Positions 10,780 to 21,823 of a stretch of 64,000 nucleotides of DNA are shown here, one piece after another. A model generated the notes under the pieces. It was not told the DNA's origin, made no database searches, and saw only the letters and a program-made list of their open reading frames with translations. The stretch is from Balanoglossus misakiensis (lineage: Eukaryota > Hemichordata): contig CM082582.2 in the NCBI GenBank assembly GCA_040954595.2, positions 930,001 through 994,000 of the forward strand. Direction: 5' to 3'. Positions within the stretch are counted from its first letter, which is position 1, and each line of letters starts with the position of its first letter. Both the position numbers and the translations under genes were made by a program.

Positions 10780-11330
10780 AATACTATCGCAGAGGGCGCT
10801 ATACTATATGACGATCAACACAATATCATTCAGATAATCTTTGCACAGTGGGTAAATTAAGCATTTGGTTTTTCACGAGACTTTCATCAGTTGTACTAAA
10901 ATGAAATGTGTCTACACTATACAAATGACAATGGCCTTCTAATTCAGAGACGTTGGGAAGGACTAGTGAGCACATACAGCAAATCAGAAGGCCCAAAATG
11001 GCAAAGTTGCATGATTACTAATGGGAATCAAAGAAAACACAGGGTATATTTAATTCCACAGAGTGCTTGATACTAAAATTATTGCTGTTTTACAATTGTG
11101 GCATTTACTGCTGATAATAAGGTTACCATAGATACAATTGGAATGGAACCGGACAGGGATAAACATATAAAGGCTAGGTTAACCCCCCACCCCCTACCAC
11201 AGAGGGCGCTATACCGATCATCAAGTCAGTACCATTGACATAAATCTGTGCAGAGTGGGTAAATTAGGCATTTGGTTCTTCAGATTTTCATAAGTTGCAC
11301 TAAAATGCTATGTGGCCCACTACAAGGACA
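10780..11330 (-). repeat. Inverted relatives of the 308-bp repeat (two copies)
   Basis: Two minus-oriented copies, about 10780-10915 and about 11040-11310, share AGAGGGCGCTATAC, GTGGGTAAATTA and GCATTTGGTT with the reverse complement of 4803-5415. They are more diverged than the two tandem copies there. Confidence 0.65.
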
Positions 11331-11609
11331 AATAAGTCAAAAATGGCAAATTTGATATTTACTTTGAGGTTGACATGGGGCAAAGGAGACAATACAAGAA
11401 CACTGAAACTCAATTAGTGAAACATTAAAGTTGTACATGTACTTTATTTCTCTAACAAACTTAGAGAAAATTTACATGGCCATCTTTTTACTCAGAGAAC
11501 TGATGTTGAAAAGAAAACAATGTTACATCATAAAATTGAAATCCTACATGTCACTAATTTCTGATTTTCACAAATGTTCATAAAAAAAACTTGTTCTCTG
11601 CAAACCTTA

Positions 11610-11625
11610 CCCCCCCCCCCCCCCC
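11610..11625. repeat. Poly-C run (16 bases)
   Basis: Sixteen consecutive C residues, a possible i-motif/G-quadruplex tract on opposite strands or a sequencing trouble spot. Confidence 0.9.
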
Positions 11626-11670
11626 TCCTATTGTCGGTGCTTCTAATGTAACTCTCAATTTTTCCCTAAG

Positions 11671-12482
11671 GTGTTAAAAGAACGAAATGGTGATGATATG
11701 GTAGAAGGGATATTTGAGGGAATAGACATAGATGAGTAAGTATTAACTGCAGTACTTGCTTCCACCAATTTCCTATCATTTTGTGTACATGTTCACGTCT
11801 CTGTGTCTTACCAATCACATTCTGTCCTTTTTATTTTTTTCTAGAAGTGGCATCTTCTGTGTCAGACGGCAAATACTTACAGTGTCCCACCTTATGCCAG
11901 ACCTTGGGTACAGAGGAGGCCATATTAGAAAACCTGCCAATGCATGTACACTACTCTATCAATCAAGAAATGCAACAGTCACAAAGATTGAGTAAGTTAA
12001 CTAAACCAAAGCAATCTCCACCCTGCAACTTCCCCAGCACTTACTATCTGCATGCAAGTTGTGAACTTTTAATTTAGTATTCATTACAGAAACATTTCAG
12101 TCCTACAATTCACATGCATCTTATTTTCGTCAACACCAACTTATACAAAATATGATTTAACCATCTTGTTCTCATTTCTCTCCAATGTACAGAAAGCAGT
12201 AGCCTGGATGGATTTACAGAGAGAGAGGCTAGTACACGGCACTCATGTGGACATGCACTACCACATATCATATCTCAACGGGACTTCGGTTGTCGCTGTA
12301 GTATTTAACCCAAGTTTAACTGTGACACCCACGTCCATACATGGCAAGGTTTTCTCTCCCAAAAGTTTCAGTTTGGCATCCCAGTTACCATCAGTTGCGC
12401 TTTCTCCATGCCTTCTAAGTTGAATGCGATTTACCATCACCGGATTCATACTGTGGTGCAAAGACAATTAAAAACATCGATT
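11671..12482 (+). CDS. Candidate spliced exons, gene unknown
   Basis: Three segments have good splice signals: 11671-11735 (TTTCCCTAAG acceptor, GTAAGT donor), 11845-11991 (TTTTTTTCTAG acceptor, GTAAGT donor) and 12193-12482 (ATGTACAG acceptor, GTAAGT donor). A fourth acceptor lies near 12575. The first exon is open in one frame only (V-L-K-E-R-N-G-D-D-M-V-E-G-I-F). Splicing it to exon 2 gives E-S-G-I-F-C-V-R-R-Q-I-L, which reaches a stop within a few codons of exon 3. A second frame of exon 2 is also fully open (D-G-K-Y-L-Q-C-P-T-L-C-Q-T-L-G) and loosely recalls the region after a TRIM RING finger, but its phase does not fit exon 1. This may be the 3' end of a host gene or a retained pseudogene. 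Confidence 0.3.
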
Positions 12483-12829
12483 GTAAGTCATTTAGTAGTG
12501 ATACCATTGTTACCAAACCTCGTTTTAAAATACATGTAATCTGTACTCGAAACTATCATTTTTTCTTTCTTTCTAGAATATGACTTGTGAGCGAGTGCCG
12601 CGTTTAAATTGATACTGAGAATAAACACCGCTAATCGACGATAAAATCAACGTATTTTCAAATGCAAGTGAACGCATGGAGGCGGCCATATTGAATTTAG
12701 GTTACATCCCAAGACATTCCGACTGGGCTTCAGGTGGATTCGGGAAAGGTCTCTAAAACATAATCGGTCATCCAGTTTTGTATACTAAATTTCTAAAAAT
12801 GAAGGACATGGGAGGTTAACATACCCACA

Positions 12830-13210
12830 ATGACTACACACAAAAAAGGGCCCAGGCGTTTCGGGGTGCGATTGTTACGTACCTTAGCTCCATCATCTGC
12901 AACCAGCCAAGGCATGGCTGTGAAATTGCGCGTCATGGAGGATGTCGAGATCCGGAATTCCGCCAACGGGAAACTGTTTAGCGTGCCTTGTATGCAGCAC
13001 GATGGCAACGTTCTGGAACTTAAATTCTGGAAAGAAAATCCGAAGTGGCTGAACAGATTATAGAAGGGAGAATACGTACAGCTCCGCAACTTTTCCACTG
13101 GAAGAGATAATACCATTTGCCTCTATGATAGAGCAAAGGCCGGGGATGCCATTACGCCGTTAAACCTGAAATATAGATTGAGAGTGGATATTGTTTTACA
13201 CAATTTTTGA
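12830..13210 (+). pseudogene. OB-fold (RPA-like) ORF broken by one stop
   Basis: ATG at 12830 opens 77 codons to TAG (13061-13063). The same frame continues for 48 further codons to TGA (13208-13210) with no other damage. The reading contains V-E-I-R-N-S-A-N-G-K-L-F-S-V, then D-G-N-V-L-E-L-K-F-W-K-E-N-P, and after the stop K-G-E-Y-V-Q-L-R-N-F-S. This spacing resembles a single-stranded-DNA-binding OB fold of the replication protein A large-subunit type (beta strands, the K-L-F-S-V strand, then an amphipathic helix). One stop in an otherwise intact domain means a recent nonsense mutation, a sequencing error or a read-through site. Base composition is more balanced than in the neighbouring DNA. 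Assignment is from pattern only. Confidence 0.42.
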
Positions 13211-13549
13211 ACATTGAAGTAAAGTATTAGAATGATGGAGTCCGATAGAAAAAGTGAGTTGGTAATTTCGGCATCCGACTTCGTTATTAAAATGGAAAGA
13301 TTTGCGATTTGAGATTCGGTTACCATTTGGAAGTTTGAAAGGAAATATTTCATTCAAGTACAGTGGCAACTACTGGATTATGGAGAATATTTGAAATGTT
13401 GATGAACGGAGACCTATTAGAATCAATGAAAACCTACCTTTATTGGTGTTACGGTTACTACACCTGACAGACCGCTGGTCTGCGTCCGACCGATTTTGAG
13501 CTCCTAGCTCTTGTGGAGACATGCGGAGGTACAGCGGGTTTATTGTTTT
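13211..13549. other. No gene recognised
   Basis: Short spacer between the OB-fold ORF and the first GGGCCC array. An inverted pair CTGACAGACCGCTGGTCTGCG lies near 13465. Nothing coding was seen. Confidence 0.5.
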
Positions 13550-14270
13550 TTTGTAAAACCATAGTTAAACTCCAAAAATCTTCTTCTCCAGAACGAGCGA
13601 TGACTGAGTCGCAAGATTCGGGGAGTATGGTCACTACACTGATGTCTATCAAGTTTGCAAAGAGCATTGTGATTGGTCGAAGATTATGGTGGCCATATTG
13701 GATTTTGTAAAAAACAGAGAAAAATTGAAATTCCTTTTTCTAGTCCAAAAATTGATAGCATACAAATTCTTTTTATGGATATCAATTGTCATGTGACTAA
13801 AATATATAACAATTTTTTGGCGATTTTTCACATGACCTTTGACCTAATTATCACGCGTTATTATTTCTGCATATCTAATTCCAGGCTAACCTATAGGGCT
13901 AGAGGTTTGGTTTTTGATGAATGTGGATTAGTGTGTGATCAAAATATTTTGCTACTTTTCATGACCCCTTTGACCTCTGCTGACCTCATTAATTATGCAC
14001 ATACCTAATTACAGGCGAACCAATAGAGCTAGAGTTTTGGTTTTTGTTGGACATGGACCAGTATGGGTAAAAAAAAATTGCCCAAATGTTGGGTGACCTC
14101 AGGTGACCTTTGACCTACTTCACCCTATTTCAGCAGCAAAAATACACACATCATTGTTATGTCATGAGATAATACATCCGATAGAAAATTCTGTTTCTTC
14201 TCATTCATACTGTGCATATATAATTCAAGATCAGCGCTTGGGCCCAACAATGCTGCTCGCAGCTTTAATT
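13550..14270 (+). mobile_element. GGGCCC unit 1, 5'-truncated
   Basis: Begins inside the AAATCTTCTTCTCCAGAAC block and runs to a complete terminus. DR1-like motifs are present, for example at 14104-14116. Confidence 0.85.
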
Positions 14271-14476
14271 AGGGCCCAAGCGCAAGCAAGCGCTTGGGCC
14301 CTATTGGTTTCGTTGGAATTTTTCTTTAGGGCCCAAGCGCAAGCAAGCGCTTGGGCCCTATTGGTTTCGTCTGGGTTTTTCTGTCTTTCTTTCTTAGGGC
14401 CCAAGCGCAAGCAAGCGCTTGGGCCCTATTGGTTTCGTTGGAATTTTTCTTTCTTTCTTTCTTTCTTTCTTTCTTT
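14271..14476 (+). repeat. Three tandem GGGCCC hairpin modules
   Basis: Modules start at 14271, 14327 and 14395. Each has arms AGGGCCCAAGCGC and GCGCTTGGGCCCT around the 6-base loop AAGCAA, then TATTGGTTTCGT and a T-rich, CTTT-rich tail. They sit exactly between the terminus of unit 1 and the start of unit 2. Confidence 0.92.
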
Positions 14477-15047
14477 ATTCTTGTGTCAATTCTTCGGCCA
14501 ACGAGATCTCTGAAACTACTGCAGGTACACTTCTCAAACTTGCTACAGTGGTCAAGGTCAATGAGTAGATGTGCAGTGACTTGTGAATACTTAATTAGTC
14601 ACGTGACCTGGCGGCCATATTGGATTCTCTGAAAAAATACAAATCTCAGATCTCAGAAACTACAAGTCAGATCGACTTCAAATTTGGCATGCAGGTAGAC
14701 TACCTTCTACCCATCATTTTTGTCATTGGAAATTTTGCTGTCAATGTTGCAGTTTTTTTGCTACAATTTTTTTTCTGAAATCTGGCTTAAATTTCAAAAA
14801 TCTTCTTCTCCAGAACCGATGATAACTGAGACACGGGGTTTGGGGTATGTGGTCACCTAAGTGATGTCTATCAAGTTTGCGAAGATCATTGTGATTGGTC
14901 GACGATTATGGCGGCCATATTGGATTTTCGAAAAACCATAGTTAAACTCCAAAAATCTTCTTCTCCAGAACGGGCGATGACTGAGTCACAAAATTCGGGG
15001 AGTATGGTCACTACACTGATGTCTATCAAGTTTGCAAAGAGCATTGT

Positions 15048-15073
15048 GATTGGTCAAAGATTATGGCGGCCAT
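15048..15073 (+). promoter_or_regulatory. CCAAT-box plus ATGGCGGCCAT motif pair (example)
   Basis: GATTGG (15048-15053, inverted CCAAT box, NF-Y-like) stands ten bases from ATGGCGGCCAT (15063-15073), whose two halves each carry a GCCAT core as in YY1 sites. The pair is repeated two or three times in most units. Function is inferred from motif match only. Confidence 0.35.
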
Positions 15074-15719
15074 ATTGGATTTTGTAAAAAGCAGTGAAAA
15101 ATTGAAATTCCTTTTTCTAGTCTAAAAATTGATAGCATACAAATTCTTTTTATGGATATCAATCGTCATGTGACTAAAATATGTAACAATTTTTTGGCGA
15201 TTTTTCACATGACCTTTGACCTACTTATCACGCGTTATTATTTCTGCATATCTAATTCCAGGCTAACCTATAGGGCTAGACGTTTGGTTTTTGATGCTTG
15301 TGGACTAGTGTGTGATCAAAATATTTTGCTACTTTTCATGACCCCTTTGACCTCTGCTGACCTCATTAATTATGTGCATAGCTAATTACAGGCGAACCAA
15401 TAGAGCTAGAGGTTTGGTTTTTGTTGGACATGGACAAGTATGGGATCAAAATTTTTTGCCCAAATGTTGGGTGACCTCTGGTGACCTTTGACCTACTTTC
15501 GCATATCTCAGCATCCAGAGCAGATACAGCCATGGTATTTGGTAGGATGGGACCAAAATGTAAAGCCACATTTTTGGGTCACCTGTGACACCTGCTGACC
15601 TCATTAAATATGCACATACCTAATTACAGGCGAACCAATAGAGCTAGAGTTTTGGTTTTTGTTGGACATGGACCAGTATGGGGTCAAAATTTTTTGCCCA
15701 AATGTTGGGTGACCTCAGG

Positions 15720-15732
15720 TGACCTTTGACCT
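15720..15732 (+). promoter_or_regulatory. Perfect DR1 nuclear-receptor-type site (example)
   Basis: TGACCTTTGACCT is the reverse complement of AGGTCAAAGGTCA, the DR1 consensus bound by HNF4, RXR and COUP-TF type receptors. Other exact copies include 14104-14116, 16910-16922 and 45136-45148, and 53880-53892 on the minus strand. Binding is not shown. Confidence 0.45.
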
Positions 15733-15886
15733 ACTTCACCCTATTTCAGCAGCAAAAATACACACATCCTTGTTATGTCATGAGATAATACATCTGATAG
15801 AAAATTCTGTTTCTTCTCATTCATACTGTGCATATATAATTCAAGATCAGCGCTTGGGCCCGACAATGCTGCTCGCAGCTTTAATT

Positions 15887-16066
15887 AGGGCCCAAGCGCA
15901 TGCAAGCGCTTGGGCCCTATTGGTTTCGTTGGGGTTTTTTAGGGCCCAAGCGCATACCAGCGCTTGGGCCCTATTGGTTTCGTTGGGGTTTTTAGGGCCC
16001 AAGCGCATACCAGCGCTTGGGCCCTATTGGTTTCGTTGGGGTTTTTCTTTCTTTCTTTCTTTCTTT
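15887..16066 (+). repeat. Three tandem GGGCCC hairpin modules
   Basis: Modules start at 15887, 15941 and 15994. Arms are as at 14271, but loops differ (ATGCAA, ATACCA, ATACCA): the stem is constant while the loop varies. Confidence 0.92.
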
Positions 16067-17556
16067 ATTCTTGTGTCAATTCTTTGTCGCTCTAGATCTC
16101 AGACACCGCTGCAGGCACACTTCTGAAACTTGCTACAGTGGTCAGGGTCAATGAGTAGTCGTGCATTGAACCCTTGAATTTTTAATTAGTCACGTGACCT
16201 GGCGGCCATATTGGATATTCTGAAAAAATGCAAATCTCAGATCTCAGAAACTACAAGTCAGATCGACTTCAAATTTGGTGTGCAGGTAGTTTACCTTCTA
16301 CCCATCATTTTTGTAATTGGAAATTATGCTGTCAATGTTGCAGTTTTTTTGCTACAATTTTTTTTCTGAAATCTGGCTTAAATTTCAAAAATCTTCTTCT
16401 CCAGAACCGGTGATAACCGAGTCACGCGGTTTGGGGTATGTGGTCACCTAACTGATGTCTATCAAGTTTGCGAAGATCATTGTGATTGGTTGAAGATTAT
16501 GGCGGCCATATTGGATTTTGTGAAAAACAATTAAAAAGTAAAAATTCCCTTTCTAGCCTAAAAATTGATAGCACAGAAATTCTTTTTATGGATATGAATC
16601 ATCATATGACAAGAATAAGCTATAAATATTTTGGTAATTTTGGCAATGACCTTTGACCTACTTTTGACGCATGATTTTTCTGCATATCTAATTCCAGGCT
16701 AACCAATAGGGCTATAAGTTTGGTTTTTGATGTATGTCGATTTGTATGTGATTTTGCTACTTTTCATGACCCCTTTGACCTCTGCTGACCTCATTAAATA
16801 TGTACATACCTAATTACAGATGAACCAATAGACCTAGAGGTTTTGTTTTTGTTATACATGGACCAGTATGGGGTCAAAATATTTTGCCCAAATGTTGGGT
16901 GACCTCAGGTGACCTTTGACCTACTTTTGCATATCTCGACATCCACAGCAGATACAGCCTTGGCGTTTGGAGGTATGGGGCCATAATGAAAAGCCAAAGT
17001 TTTGGGTCACCTGTGACACCTGCTTAACTCATTAATTATGTGCATACCTAATTATAGGCTAACCAAAAGGGCTAGAGGTCTGGTTTTTGTTGGACATGGA
17101 CCACCATGGGTCAAAATTTTCTGCCCAAATTTTGGATGACCTCAGATGACCTTTGACCTACTTTTGCATATCTCGGCATCCAAAGCAGGTACAGCCTTGG
17201 CATTTGGAGGTATGGGGCCATAATGAAAAGCCAAAGCCAAAGTTTTGGGTCACCTGTGACACCTGCTTTACGCATTATTTGTGTGCATACCTAATTCCAG
17301 GCTAACCAAAAGGGCTAGAGGTCTGGTTTTTGTTGGACATGGACCACTATGGGTTAAAATTTTCTGCCCAAATGTTGGGTGACCTCTGGGTGACCTTTGA
17401 CCTACTTAACACTTTATCAGCACCAAACATAGATATAACCTTGATATTTCATGGGATAGAACAGCATTATGTTTCTACTCATTAATTATGTGCATATCTA
17501 ATATCAGATCAGATAATAGAGCTTGGGCCCGGACAATGCTGCTTGCAGCTTTAATT
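16067..17556 (+). mobile_element. GGGCCC unit 3, tandem twin of unit 4
   Basis: Variant with the TCTTTGTCGCTCTAGATCTC start and three successive ~240-bp sub-repeats (near 16807, 17045 and 17287). Terminus GGGCCCGGACAATGCTGCTT. I see no difference from unit 4 over about 1.49 kb. Confidence 0.9.
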
Positions 17557-17576
17557 CTTTCTTTCTTTCTTTCTTT

Positions 17577-19065
17577 ATTCTTGTGTCAATTCTTTGTCGC
17601 TCTAGATCTCAGACACCGCTGCAGGCACACTTCTGAAACTTGCTACAGTGGTCAGGGTCAATGAGTAGTCGTGCATTGAACCCTTGAATTTTTAATTAGT
17701 CACGTGACCTGGCGGCCATATTGGATATTCTGAAAAAATGCAAATCTCAGATCTCAGAAACTACAAGTCAGATCGACTTCAAATTTGGTGTGCAGGTAGT
17801 TTACCTTCTACCCATCATTTTTGTAATTGGAAATTATGCTGTCAATGTTGCAGTTTTTTTGCTACAATTTTTTTTCTGAAATCTGGCTTAAATTTCAAAA
17901 ATCTTCTTCTCCAGAACCGGTGATAACCGAGTCACGCGGTTTGGGGTATGTGGTCACCTAACTGATGTCTATCAAGTTTGCGAAGATCATTGTGATTGGT
18001 TGAAGATTATGGCGGCCATATTGGATTTTGTGAAAAACAATTAAAAAGTAAAAATTCCCTTTCTAGCCTAAAAATTGATAGCACAGAAATTCTTTTTATG
18101 GATATGAATCATCATATGACAAGAATAAGCTATAAATATTTTGGTAATTTTGGCAATGACCTTTGACCTACTTTTGACGCATGATTTTTCTGCATATCTA
18201 ATTCCAGGCTAACCAATAGGGCTATAAGTTTGGTTTTTGATGTATGTCGATTTGTATGTGATTTTGCTACTTTTCATGACCCCTTTGACCTCTGCTGACC
18301 TCATTAAATATGTACATACCTAATTACAGATGAACCAATAGACCTAGAGGTTTTGTTTTTGTTATACATGGACCAGTATGGGGTCAAAATATTTTGCCCA
18401 AATGTTGGGTGACCTCAGGTGACCTTTGACCTACTTTTGCATATCTCGACATCCACAGCAGATACAGCCTTGGCGTTTGGAGGTATGGGGCCATAATGAA
18501 AAGCCAAAGTTTTGGGTCACCTGTGACACCTGCTTAACTCATTAATTATGTGCATACCTAATTATAGGCTAACCAAAAGGGCTAGAGGTCTGGTTTTTGT
18601 TGGACATGGACCACCATGGGTCAAAATTTTCTGCCCAAATTTTGGATGACCTCAGATGACCTTTGACCTACTTTTGCATATCTCGGCATCCAAAGCAGGT
18701 ACAGCCTTGGCATTTGGAGGTATGGGGCCATAATGAAAAGCCAAAGCCAAAGTTTTGGGTCACCTGTGACACCTGCTTTACGCATTATTTGTGTGCATAC
18801 CTAATTCCAGGCTAACCAAAAGGGCTAGAGGTCTGGTTTTTGTTGGACATGGACCACTATGGGTTAAAATTTTCTGCCCAAATGTTGGGTGACCTCTGGG
18901 TGACCTTTGACCTACTTAACACTTTATCAGCACCAAACATAGATATAACCTTGATATTTCATGGGATAGAACAGCATTATGTTTCTACTCATTAATTATG
19001 TGCATATCTAATATCAGATCAGATAATAGAGCTTGGGCCCGGACAATGCTGCTTGCAGCTTTAAT
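17577..19065 (+). mobile_element. GGGCCC unit 4, apparently identical to unit 3
   Basis: Offset from unit 3 is 1,510 bp. It is followed directly by CTTT-rich sequence and unit 5 without a hairpin module. Confidence 0.9.
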
Positions 19066-19078
19066 CTTTCTTTCTTTT

Positions 19079-20476
19079 TTCTTGTGTCAATTTCTTCGGC
19101 CAACGAGATCTCTGAAACTACTGCAGGTACACTTCTCAAACTTGCTACAGTGGTCAAGGTCAATGAGTAGATGTGCAGTGACTTGTGAATAATTAATTAG
19201 TCACGTGACCTGGCGGCCATATTGGATTTTCTGAAAAAATTCAAATCTCAGATCTCAGAAACTACAAGTCAGATCGACTTCAAATTTGGCATGCAGGTAG
19301 ACTACCTTCTACCCATCATTTTTGTAATTGGAAATTTTGCTGTCAATGTTGCAGTTTTTTTGCTACAATTTTTTTTCTGAAATCTGGCTTAAATTTCAAA
19401 AATCTTCTTCTCCAGAACCAGTGATAACCGAGACACGGGGTTTGGGGTATGTGGTCACCTAACTGATGTCTATCAAGTTTGCGAAGATCATTGTGATTGG
19501 TCGAAGATTATGGCGGCCATATTGGATTTTAGAAAAACCATAGTTAAACTCCAAAAATCTTCTTCTCCAGAACGCGCGATGACTGAGTCGCAAGATTCGG
19601 GGAGTATGGTCACTACACTGATGTCTATCAAGTTTACAAAGAGCATTGTGATTGGTCGAAGATTATGGCGGCCATATTGGATTTTGTAAAAAGCAGTGAA
19701 AAATTGAAATTCCTTTTTCTAGTCTAAAAATTGATAGCATACAAATTCTTTTTATGGATATCAATCGTCATGTGACTAAAATATGTTACAATTTTTTGGC
19801 GATTTTTCACATGACCTTTGACCTACTTATCACGCGTTATTATTTCTGCATATCTAATTCCAGGCTAACCTATAGGGCTAGACGTTTGGTTTTTGATGAA
19901 TGTGGATTAGTGTGTGATCACAATATTTTGCTACTTTTCATGACCCCTTTGACCTCTGCTGACCTCATTAATTATGTGCATAGCTAATTACAGGCGAACC
20001 AATAGAGCTAGAGGTTTGGTTTTTGTTGGACACAGACCAGTATGGGATCAAAATTTTTTGCCCAAATGTTGCGTGACCTCTGGTGACCTTTGACCTACTT
20101 TCGCATATCTCAGCATCCAGAGCAGATACAGCCATGGCATTTGGTAGGATGGGACCAAAATGTAAAGCCTCATTTTTGGGTCACCTGTAACACCTGCTGA
20201 CCTCATTAAATATGCACATACCTAATTACAGGCGAACCAATAGAGCTAGAGTTTTGGTTTTTGTTGGACATGGACCAGTATGGGTAAAAAAAATGCCCAA
20301 ATGTTGGGTGACCTTAGGTGACCTTTCACGTACTTTCAGCAGCAAAAATACACACATCCTTGTTATGTCATGAGATAATTCATCCGATAAAAAATTCTGT
20401 TTCTTCTCATTCATACTGTGCATATATAATTCAAGATCAGCGCTTGGGCCCGACAATGCTGCTCGCAGCTTTAATT
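19079..20476 (+). mobile_element. GGGCCC unit 5
   Basis: Start block of the CTTCGGCCAACGAG type, like unit 2. The DR1 near 20316 has decayed to TGACCTTTCACGT, while those near 19815 and 20086 are exact. Confidence 0.87.
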
Positions 20477-20566
20477 AGGGCCCAAGCGCATACCAGCGCT
20501 TGGGCCCTATTGGTTTCGTTGGGGTTTTTCTGTCTTTCCTTCTTTCTTCTTTCTTCTTCTTTCTTT
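20477..20566 (+). repeat. Single GGGCCC hairpin module
   Basis: AGGGCCCAAGCGC, loop ATACCA, GCGCTTGGGCCCT, then TATTGGTTTCGTTGGGG and a CTT-rich tail up to unit 6. Confidence 0.9.
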
Positions 20567-21823
20567 ATTCTTGTGTCAATTCTTTGTCGCTCTAGATCTC
20601 AGACACCGCTGCAGGTACACTTCTCAAACTTGCTACAGTGGTCAAAGTCAATGAGTAGTCGTGCATTGAACCTGTGAATTTTTAATTAGTCACGTGACCT
20701 GGCGGCCATCTTGGATTTTCTAAAAAAATGCAAATCTCAGATATCAGAAACTACAAGTCAGATCAACTTCAAATTTGGCATGCTGGTAGACTACCTTCTG
20801 CCCATCATTTTTGTAATTGGAAATTATGCTGACAATGTTGCAGTTTTTTTGCTACAATTTTTTTTCTGAAATCTGGCTTAAATTTCAAAAATCTTCTTCT
20901 CCAGAACGGGCGATAACCGAGTCACAAGATTTGGTGTGTGTGGTCATTAAACAGATGTCTATCAAGTTTGCGAAGGGGAATTTGATTGGTCGAAGATTAT
21001 GGCGGCCATATTGGATTTTGTGAAAAACGATTAAAAAGTAAAAATTCCTTTTCTAGCCTAAAAATTGATAGCACAGAAATTCTTTTTATGGATATGAATC
21101 ATCATATGACAAGAATAAGCTATAAATATTTTGGTAATTTTGGCAATGACCTTTGACCTACTTTTGACGAATCATTTTTCTGCATATCTAATTCCAGGCT
21201 AACCAATAGGGCTATAAGTTTGGTTTTTGATGTATGTGGATTTGTATGTGATCAAAAAATTTTGCTACTTTTCATGACCCCTTTGACCTCTGGTGACCTC
21301 ATTAAATATGCGCATACCTAATTAATGATGAACCAATAGACCTAAAGGTTTTGTTTTTGTTATACATGGACCAGTATGGGGTCAAAATTTTTTGCCCAAA
21401 TGTTGGGTGACCTCGGGTGACCTTTGACCTACTTTGGCATATCTTGACATCCACAGCAGATACAGCCTTGGCGTTTGGAGGTATAGGGCCATAATGAAAA
21501 GCCAAAGTTTTGGGTCACCTGTGACACCTGCTTAACTCATTATTTATGTGCATACCTAATTCCGGGCTAACCAAAAGGGCTAGAGGTCTGGTTTTTGTTG
21601 GACATGGACCACTATGGGTCAAAATTTTCTGCCCAAATTGTGGGTGACCTCTGGGTGACCTTGACCTACTTAACACTATATCAACACCAAACATAGATAT
21701 AACCTTGATATTTCATGGGATAAAACACAGCATTATGTTTCTACTCATTTATTATGTGCATATCTAATAATCAGATCAGATAATAGAGCTTGGGCCCGGA
21801 CAATGCTGCTTGCAGCTTTAATT
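20567..21823 (+). mobile_element. GGGCCC unit 6
   Basis: Unit of the CTTTGTCGCTCTAG type with a shorter set of sub-repeats. Its terminus (TGCTGCTTGCAGCTTTAATT) abuts unit 7 with almost no simple repeat between them. Confidence 0.87.

Larger units (their letters stand above)
10020..10840 (+). mobile_element. Composite tRNA-headed SINE, plus copy
   Basis: Order: shared 5' flank (about 10060-10135), tRNA-like head (10138-10210), link with AGTCCATTTGCTGTGTG, the ATGT microsatellite (10243-10478), TACCTATCTAACACACAAC link, then a body containing an inverted relative of the 308-bp repeat, with TACTATCGCAGAGGGCGC near 10785. The minus copy at 5400-5840 has the same module order in reverse, so these modules appear to travel together. 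Confidence 0.65.
14477..15886 (+). mobile_element. GGGCCC unit 2, complete
   Basis: Full-length unit with start block, two CCAAT/GGCGGCC blocks, and sub-repeats. Exact DR1 motifs lie near 15211, 15480 and at 15720-15732. Confidence 0.88.

Noticed and set aside
15069-15078. SRF CArG box in GCCATATTGG
   Set aside because: CCATATTGG has only five A/T bases between CC and GG, one short of the CC(A/T)6GG consensus.
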